Below, in pieces: positions 26,583-32,079 of a stretch of 32,079 bases of DNA. Each line of letters opens with the position of its first letter. The stretch's first letter is position 1. The stretch comes from Clostridiales bacterium (GTDB lineage: Bacteria > Bacillota > Clostridia > Caldicoprobacterales > DTU083): assembly GCA_012839095.1 (NCBI GenBank), contig DUOA01000057.1, positions 1 through 32,079 of the forward strand, in the 5' to 3' direction. Position numbers and translations under genes: made by a program. The notes beneath the pieces were generated by a model. The model searched no databases. It worked only from the letters and a program-made list of their open reading frames with translations, and was not told the origin of the DNA.

Positions 26583-27695
26583 ATGAAGAGAAGAGCAAAA
26601 AAGAAAAAACCCAGTAAGGGCTATATTTTGCTGTTGTTTGCGTTGATGATTATCACATTAACTGCAGCGGCCGCGGTGCATATCTTAAAAAATATCAATG
26701 GCGAAGTTACTGATAATTCACAAAACCCGGCTGCAACTCCAACTCATGCAACTCCTTCATCAGACAATAATGAGACTCATACTCCGCCTGCAGATATACA
26801 TGAACCGGTTATAACGGTAACTTCAGTTCCGACAAGCACACCAGTACCCAGGCCAGTACCGGCACCTACTCCGGCTATAACAGAACCTACATTTCCGACA
26901 GACACGCCCATACCCGTATCCACGCCGACACCTGCTCCAATTACGACTGAGACCGCAATTCCGGCAAACACTCCAACACCGGTACCGGTACAGACCTCAT
27001 TGCCGATTATTCAAAGAATAGATGAAACCAAACTGGCTGAGCTGGATAAAACCGTAAGGGGCTGGTCATGGGCATATCCGTACAAAGAGGTAGAAAAACA
27101 TGGCGGAATATACAAAAAGAATGGGCATGAGAAAGTGATTTACCTGACAATGGATGCAGGATACGAGAATGGACACATGCCCAAAATACTGGATGTATTG
27201 AAAGAGAAAAATGTAAGGACTATATTCTTTGTCACAGGAAGTTATATCAGAAAAAACCCTGATCTGGTAAGAAGGATGGTGGAAGAGGATCATCTGGTGG
27301 GAAACCATACTAATACTCATCCTGACATGGCCAAGGAGCCGGTTGAACGCTTCATTGAGGAGCTGGTTATTGTTGAGAAGGAGTATGAAAAGCTGTTTGG
27401 CAGCGACAGCCGCATGTTTTATTATCGTCCACCGGGAGGGGTGTTCAGCATCAGGGATATATATATAGCTTCCCAGATGGGGTATGAGACTGTATTCTGG
27501 AGTTTTGCTTACAAGGACTGGGATGACTCCCTTCAATTAGGGGAGGATTATGCCCATGACACCGTTGTCGGGGGACTGCATGACGGTATGATACTGCTGC
27601 TTCATACCACATCCAAAGACAATGCAGAAGCCCTTGGAAGAATAATTGATTCTGCAAGAGCGTCAGGATATGAGTTCAGGAGGATTGACGAATGA
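26583..27695 (+). CDS. PdaA-like polysaccharide deacetylase, membrane anchored
   Basis: 370 residues. ATG 26583 is about 11 nt after AGGAG. An N-terminal basic segment and membrane helix (about 12-34) precede a long Pro/Thr-rich linker (about 48-140) and a NodB-type catalytic domain. Motif 1 reads 'TMDAGYENG' with Asp191 as probable base; motif 2 'HTNTHPD' gives metal ligands His242 and His246; 'YYRPPGG' and 'LLLHTT' complete it. The family PdaA removes acetyl from N-acetylmuramic acid to allow spore-cortex muramic lactam; 'RGWSWAYPY' resembles PdaA. Cortex function is likely but other wall deacetylation is possible. The second metal Asp of TFDD is Ala here, as in other PdaA-like proteins I recall. 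It has its own terminator. Confidence 0.9.
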   Translation: MKRRAKKKKPSKGYILLLFALMIITLTAAAAVHILKNINGEVTDNSQNPAATPTHATPSSDNNETHTPPADIHEPVITVTSVPTSTPVPRPVPAPTPAITEPTFPTDTPIPVSTPTPAPITTETAIPANTPTPVPVQTSLPIIQRIDETKLAELDKTVRGWSWAYPYKEVEKHGGIYKKNGHEKVIYLTMDAGYENGHMPKILDVLKEKNVRTIFFVTGSYIRKNPDLVRRMVEEDHLVGNHTNTHPDMAKEPVERFIEELVIVEKEYEKLFGSDSRMFYYRPPGGVFSIRDIYIASQMGYETVFWSFAYKDWDDSLQLGEDYAHDTVVGGLHDGMILLLHTTSKDNAEALGRIIDSARASGYEFRRIDE

Positions 27696-27703
27696 AAGTA
27701 AAT

Positions 27704-27734
27704 AGAAGCTTTTTTCAAAGCTTCTTCTTTTATT
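27704..27734 (+). terminator. Intrinsic terminator after the deacetylase
   Basis: Perfect 9-bp stem, AGAAGCTTT at 27704-27712 and AAAGCTTCT at 27717-27725, loop TTTC, then a T-rich tail (TCTTTTATT). It starts 9 nt after the stop and separates the deacetylase gene from the catabolic cluster. Confidence 0.85.
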
Positions 27735-27836
27735 ACAAACAATCTTTAATTTTTACATTGTTGGACCGAAATCATGCGTATAAAATTAAACTGAGGTGAA
27801 GTCTGCCCAACAGCATATGAAAACGGAGGGAATCAA

Positions 27837-30308
27837 TTGAATAAGGTACGAAAGATACATATGATCGGCAATGCCCATATCGATCCTGTCTGGCAATGGA
27901 GGTGGCAGGAAGGTTATGCCGAGATAAAAGCTACTTTTCAGTCTGCGCTGGGTCGGATGAAGGAATTCCCGGATTTTGTATTTACCAGTGCATGTGCATC
28001 CTACTATAAGTGGATAGAAGAAAACGAACCTGAAATGTTTCAGGAGATAAAAGACAGGATTCAGGAGGGGCGATGGGTAATAGCAGGCGGCATGTGGATT
28101 CAGCCTGACTGTAACATTCCATCAGGTGAATCCTTTGTACGGCATACATTATACAGTCAGAGGTATTTTCTTGAGAAATTTGGGAGGATTGCAAAGGCCG
28201 GTTATAACGTAGATTCATTTGGACATAACGGTATGCTGCCTCAGATTTTGAAAAAGAGCGGCCTGGATTATTATGTTTTTCACAGACCGGGAGACCATGA
28301 GAAGGATCTGCCGGGAAATGTTTTTTGGTGGGAGAGTTCGGACGGAAGCAGGGTTCTTGCCTTTAAAATTCCATTTGGGTATGGCAGCGGGGGAAGACAG
28401 GAACTGGGAGCGCGGCTGGCAGATGTTATGGAATTGGCGGAAAAGCAGGAAATAGATTTTATGTTTTTCTATGGAGTGGGAAATCATGGAGGCGGTCCTA
28501 CCATAGCAAACTTAAAAGAGATATATCGGCACCGGGAACTGGAAGGGGGAGAAGCATATCTGTTCAGCTCTCCGGAACAGTATTTTGAATCCCTGAAAGA
28601 ACGGGCTCATTCACTGCCTGTAGTGAAGGACGATTTACAGCATCATGCAAGCGGCTGCTATTCTGCGCATTGGGAAATCAAGGCCAATAACCGCAAGGCT
28701 GAACATATACTTATCAATGCCGAAAAACTGTCTGCTATGGCATATGGATTGCTTAACTATCCATATCCCGGAAAAGAGCTGCAGGCAGCCTGGGAAAAGG
28801 TTATGTTCAATCAATTTCATGATATCATGGGAGGCTGTTCAATAAAGGAAGCCTATGATGATGCAAGGGACTTCCATGGTTGGGCCATCCATACAGCCGA
28901 CTGGGCATTGAACGGTGCTGTTCAGAAAATATCCTGGGCCATTGACACCATGAAGGAAGACATCCAATATCTGAGCAAGGAAAGAGACGGACGTTTCTGG
29001 GAGCAGGAGGACAAAGGGAATCCATTGGTTGTATTCAACCCCCTGTCATGGGAAGTGAGTGCACCGGTCCGGATTAACGGACAGTTCAGCAGTATCACCG
29101 ATGAAGCAGGAAATCCGGTTCAGAGCCAGATTATCAGAGGGCCGCAGACTGACGGCACCAGTAAATGGAATACCTTGTTCAAAGCCCTTGTCCCTGCTAT
29201 GGGCTACAGAGTTTACTGGGCATATCTGGATAAGAAAGTGGGAATTTCTGAACCTGAAGGCCTGCTTCAGGCTGATGAGAAATCCATCGAAAATGAATAT
29301 ATCAGACTGGAAATAGAAGAACATACAGGTTATATTAAAAGGCTCTATGATAAAAGGAATAATATTGAGGTTTTGAAAGGCAAAGGTGCGGTTCCCCTTA
29401 TTATAGATATCCGCCACTGCGATACCTGGGCCCATAATGTATTTACCTTCAACGATGTAATCGGGCGGTTCACTGATGCCCGGATTGAGCGAATGGAGAA
29501 CGGACCCCTGCGCTCCATGCTGAGAGTTACCAGCAGATACAACCAATCCATATTAAGACAGGATTTTATTGTATACAGAGACAGTGCAGAGGTACACGTC
29601 AGGGTAAAACTGGATTGGAGGGAGAAACTTTGCATGCTGAAGCTGGCTTTCCCTGTAAATGTATCACATCCTGCGGCGGCTTATGAAATTCCTTATGGCT
29701 TTATCGATCGTCCTGCCAACGGGGAGGAGGAGCCCGGCCAGCAATGGATTGATGTAACCGGAAAACATGGAGACAGGGAATACGGCCTGTCCCTGATCAA
29801 CAATTCCAAGTACAGCTTCAGTGTTCATGACAGTGAAATGAGAATGACAGTCGCCAACAGCTCCATTTACAACGATCATTACGGCGACCGTGATGAATGG
29901 TGTGAGTTCATGGATCAGGGTATTCAGGAATTTGAATACAAGCTGGTGCCCCATGCAGGCAGCTGGCAGTCTGCAAATATAGTGAAAAAGGCCTTTGAGT
30001 TCAATGTGCAGCCGGTAACTATAATGGAAACCTACCATGAAGGGCCTCTGCCTCCTGTTATGGAAGGGCTGCATGTTTCACCTGGCAATGTCATTGCCAC
30101 AGTATTCAAAAGGGCTGAAGAAGGCAGAGGTTACATACTCAGATGTTATGAGACAGCAGGCAAGGAAGCGGAAACCGTATTTTCCCTTCCCATGTTGAAC
30201 CGCAGCTGGAAGTCACGTCTGGGCAGGTGTGAGATAAAAACATTCTTTATACCGGATGATCTGACAGAAGAAGTATCAGAAGTGAACCTGCTGGAACTAA
30301 ATGAATAA
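27837..30308 (+). CDS. Glycoside hydrolase family 38 alpha-mannosidase
   Basis: 823 residues from TTG 27837, 7 nt after CGGAGGG. GH38 enzymes are retaining zinc-dependent alpha-mannosidases. The N-terminal barrel has the metal motif His14-x-Asp16 (GNAHIDPVWQW), nucleophile Asp126 (NVDSFGHNGMLPQIL) and a conserved 'FFYGVGNHGGGPT' loop; the C-terminal beta-sandwich domains extend to the end. No signal peptide is visible, so it probably acts in the cytoplasm on imported mannosides. Upstream is a terminator, so it opens a new unit; a sugar-acid type aldolase and amidohydrolase follow. Substrate linkage cannot be read from the sequence. Confidence 0.95.
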   Translation: MNKVRKIHMIGNAHIDPVWQWRWQEGYAEIKATFQSALGRMKEFPDFVFTSACASYYKWIEENEPEMFQEIKDRIQEGRWVIAGGMWIQPDCNIPSGESFVRHTLYSQRYFLEKFGRIAKAGYNVDSFGHNGMLPQILKKSGLDYYVFHRPGDHEKDLPGNVFWWESSDGSRVLAFKIPFGYGSGGRQELGARLADVMELAEKQEIDFMFFYGVGNHGGGPTIANLKEIYRHRELEGGEAYLFSSPEQYFESLKERAHSLPVVKDDLQHHASGCYSAHWEIKANNRKAEHILINAEKLSAMAYGLLNYPYPGKELQAAWEKVMFNQFHDIMGGCSIKEAYDDARDFHGWAIHTADWALNGAVQKISWAIDTMKEDIQYLSKERDGRFWEQEDKGNPLVVFNPLSWEVSAPVRINGQFSSITDEAGNPVQSQIIRGPQTDGTSKWNTLFKALVPAMGYRVYWAYLDKKVGISEPEGLLQADEKSIENEYIRLEIEEHTGYIKRLYDKRNNIEVLKGKGAVPLIIDIRHCDTWAHNVFTFNDVIGRFTDARIERMENGPLRSMLRVTSRYNQSILRQDFIVYRDSAEVHVRVKLDWREKLCMLKLAFPVNVSHPAAAYEIPYGFIDRPANGEEEPGQQWIDVTGKHGDREYGLSLINNSKYSFSVHDSEMRMTVANSSIYNDHYGDRDEWCEFMDQGIQEFEYKLVPHAGSWQSANIVKKAFEFNVQPVTIMETYHEGPLPPVMEGLHVSPGNVIATVFKRAEEGRGYILRCYETAGKEAETVFSLPMLNRSWKSRLGRCEIKTFFIPDDLTEEVSEVNLLELNE

Positions 30309-30403
30309 GACGGATAAAATTTAAAAGAGACATACGCTTTTACTTGTCATTTTGCTTATAAACACATAAGACTCATAGAAAAAGTTTAGGAGAGGATGGT
30401 TGT

Positions 30404-31327
30404 ATGCGCTATACAATTCCTGATGGTGTATATCCCACTATGCTTACCCCGTATACAAATGACAACCAGGTTGATTATGACGGACTGGCGGAACTGGTGG
30501 AATGGTATATAGGCCAGGGTGTTGCCGGCTTGTTTGCTGTCTGTCAGTCCAGTGAGATGCAGCATCTGACTTTGGCAGAACGCACGGGAATAGCACGGTT
30601 TGTAAAGGAAGGAAGCAGAGGAAGGGTTACGGTAATTGCTTCAGGACATATATCGGAAGATATCAATGATCAGATTGATGAGCTGAAAGCCATGCAGGAT
30701 ACCGGCGTAGACGCAGTAGTCATGATCAGCAGCAGGATTGTCAGAAAAGACGAGGATGATGAAGCGTGGAAAAGGAATGCGGAGAGAATTCTGACAGAGA
30801 TTCCCGCTGTCCCTTTGGGTGTTTATGAATGTCCTTCCCCTTATCATCGTCTGATGTCTCCGGAGCTGCTGAAATGGTGTGCTGAGACCGGCCGGTTTGT
30901 ATTTCTGAAGGATACCTGCTGCAATATCGATCAGCTTCGGGCAAAGTGCAAAGCAGTGGAGGGAACAAGCTTCAAGATTTACAACGCCCATGCAGCCAGC
31001 CTGCTGGAATCCCTGAAAATTGGCTGTGCAGGTTTCAGCGGCATTATGGCAAACTTTCACCCAAATCTTTACGTCTGGCTGACAGAGAATTGGGAAAGGT
31101 TCCCAGATAAAGCAGAAATGCTGCAGAACTTTTTGGGGCTGGCATCCCTGGCAGAAGGTCAGAAGTACAATATAAATGCCAAGTACCACCTGCAATTGGA
31201 GGAGGTGCCGGTAGAGCTGTACAGCCGTACCAGGGATTACATGGAATTCGGACTGCCCGATCGCATGATAATGGAACAGATGAACCGGTTTACCAGAGGC
31301 TTTATCGACAAATGGCTGGATTCATAG
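30404..31327 (+). CDS. Dihydrodipicolinate synthase / N-acetylneuraminate lyase family aldolase
   Basis: 307 residues. ATG 30404 follows TTTAGGAGAGG. This is a (beta/alpha)8 class I aldolase of the DHDPS/NAL superfamily. Schiff-base Lys169 is in 'RFVFLKDTCCN' and the Tyr of the catalytic triad is probably Tyr141 in 'LGVYECPSPY'. The usual GTTGE substrate loop is replaced by CQSSEMQHLT, so this is not an ordinary DapA of lysine synthesis and more likely acts on a different alpha-keto acid. It sits 95 nt after the mannosidase and 75 nt before an amidohydrolase, so it is probably part of their catabolic unit. Confidence 0.88.
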   Translation: MRYTIPDGVYPTMLTPYTNDNQVDYDGLAELVEWYIGQGVAGLFAVCQSSEMQHLTLAERTGIARFVKEGSRGRVTVIASGHISEDINDQIDELKAMQDTGVDAVVMISSRIVRKDEDDEAWKRNAERILTEIPAVPLGVYECPSPYHRLMSPELLKWCAETGRFVFLKDTCCNIDQLRAKCKAVEGTSFKIYNAHAASLLESLKIGCAGFSGIMANFHPNLYVWLTENWERFPDKAEMLQNFLGLASLAEGQKYNINAKYHLQLEEVPVELYSRTRDYMEFGLPDRMIMEQMNRFTRGFIDKWLDS

Positions 31328-31402
31328 GACAGCATATCCGATTAACTACCTGTTTTAGGAAAGAGATCCAGTTTTTTAGAAGTTTGCAGGGGGATTGAAA
31401 GC

Positions 31403-32079
31403 ATGGAAAAGGAATATGGCACGTTAACAAAACTTGAAATGCAGCTAGTGGAAGAAATGGAGCAGATTTCTGTTATAGACTGTCATGAGCACCTGGTTTC
31501 CGAAGAGCAGAGGACAGGTAAGGAAGTGGATGTATTCACACTTTTCTCACATTATACCAGACATGATTTGATTAACTCAGGTATGCCTGCAGAGAAGTAC
31601 AATATGCTGCATGATAAAAGTATTCCGCTGGAAGTCAGATGGTCGATATTTGAGCCTTACTGGGAGAATATACGCTATTCCAGCTATTCACGATCAGCTC
31701 TGATTGCAGCCAGAAAGTTTTATGGTGCAGACGACATCGATGTTACCACTTATAAGGAGCTTACGGAAAAAATAAAGGAAGCAAATAAACCGGGCCTGTA
31801 CAGAAAGATATTGAAAGAAGCATGCAATATAGAACTTTCTCTTGTTCAGGTCGGATTTTCATTTAAAGATCTGGACAGGGATTTCTTTGTACCTGTTGCG
31901 CACTTAACATTTTTTGATTTTCCGTGCGGCTGGGAAATAATGTCCCGGCCTTTTTTTCATCTGGAAGGAGATTTAAACACCTTGGATGATTACCTTTGGG
32001 CAGTTGAGAAGTTTATAGCCAAAAGCAAGGCGGAAGGTGCAGCAGGCCTTAAACTGCCCGTGAGAGAAATGAATGAGCC
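31403..32079 (+). CDS. Metal-dependent amidohydrolase-family protein, N-terminal part (3' truncated)
   Basis: ATG 31403 follows GCAGGGGGATTG. The frame is open to the right edge with 225 complete codons, so the gene continues beyond the window. The first beta strand ends 'ISVIDCHEHLV', with His28 and His30 forming the HxH metal motif of the amidohydrolase superfamily (PF04909-type, also uronate isomerase-like). The later part includes 'GAAGLKLPV', where a metal-site Lys may occur (not certain). No signal peptide. It starts 75 nt after the aldolase in the same direction. Reaction and substrate are unknown; hydrolysis, decarboxylation or isomerisation are all possible for the family. Confidence 0.75.
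   Translation, partial: MEKEYGTLTKLEMQLVEEMEQISVIDCHEHLVSEEQRTGKEVDVFTLFSHYTRHDLINSGMPAEKYNMLHDKSIPLEVRWSIFEPYWENIRYSSYSRSALIAARKFYGADDIDVTTYKELTEKIKEANKPGLYRKILKEACNIELSLVQVGFSFKDLDRDFFVPVAHLTFFDFPCGWEIMSRPFFHLEGDLNTLDDYLWAVEKFIAKSKAEGAAGLKLPVREMNE

Noticed and set aside
26810-27000. Repetitive Pro/Thr codons as a tandem repeat or CRISPR-like array
   Set aside because: The DNA repeats are imperfect and follow the reading frame of the Pro/Thr-rich linker of the deacetylase; there are no regular repeats and spacers.
30404-31327. dapA (lysine biosynthesis)
   Set aside because: The GTTGE loop typical of DapA is missing, and the neighbours are a mannosidase and an amidohydrolase rather than lysine genes.

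Overview
The window looks like a chromosomal segment of a spore-forming Clostridia-type Firmicute. The evidence is a CIRCE-controlled hrcA-grpE-dnaK-dnaJ operon running into prmA-rsmE-mtaB-HIT-rpsU, a yqfC-yqfD-phoH-yqfF-ybeY block, a FloA/NfeD pair, a PdaA-like deacetylase and a sortase-built pilus locus. Every gene I can support lies on the + strand, as expected for a leading-strand housekeeping region. I see no tRNA, rRNA, CRISPR array, transposase or phage gene.

Region 1 (1-4810) is the 3' part of a sortase/pilin operon. In order it holds a large surface protein cut by the left edge, a small basic protein of unknown function, a signal-peptidase-fold protein lacking both catalytic residues, a major-pilin-like protein, a class-B-type sortase and a minor pilin-like protein. 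A strong intrinsic terminator closes it. Two of the surface proteins share an unusual sorting signal (INTG/IATG followed by INLDSLPY), while the minor pilin has TPKTG. This is the most interesting accessory system in the window.

Region 2 (4811-16868) is translation and protein-quality housekeeping: lepA with its own promoter, hemW, then a promoter plus perfect CIRCE driving hrcA, grpE, dnaK and dnaJ, continuing into prmA, rsmE, mtaB and a HIT protein. rpsU has its own consensus promoter. Stem-loops lie between hrcA and grpE and between dnaK and dnaJ.

Region 3 (16869-20930) carries an exported endonuclease/exonuclease/phosphatase-fold protein, a long NfeD membrane protease, flotillin-like FloA and a small membrane protein with a conserved C-terminal tail. 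A 15-bp perfect hairpin terminator ends it.

Region 4 (20931-26278) is the tightly packed yqfC-yqfD-phoH-yqfF(pgpH)-ybeY block: sporulation proteins, an RNA-linked ATPase, a probable c-di-AMP phosphodiesterase and an rRNA endonuclease. It stops at ybeY. No dgkA or era follows; an AT-rich 304-bp gap comes next.

Region 5 (26279-32079) is accessory: a PdaA-like polysaccharide deacetylase with its own terminator, then a GH38 alpha-mannosidase, a DHDPS/NAL-family aldolase and the start of a metal-dependent amidohydrolase cut by the right edge. The last three look like part of a carbohydrate or sugar-acid catabolic cluster whose substrate cannot be named from this window.
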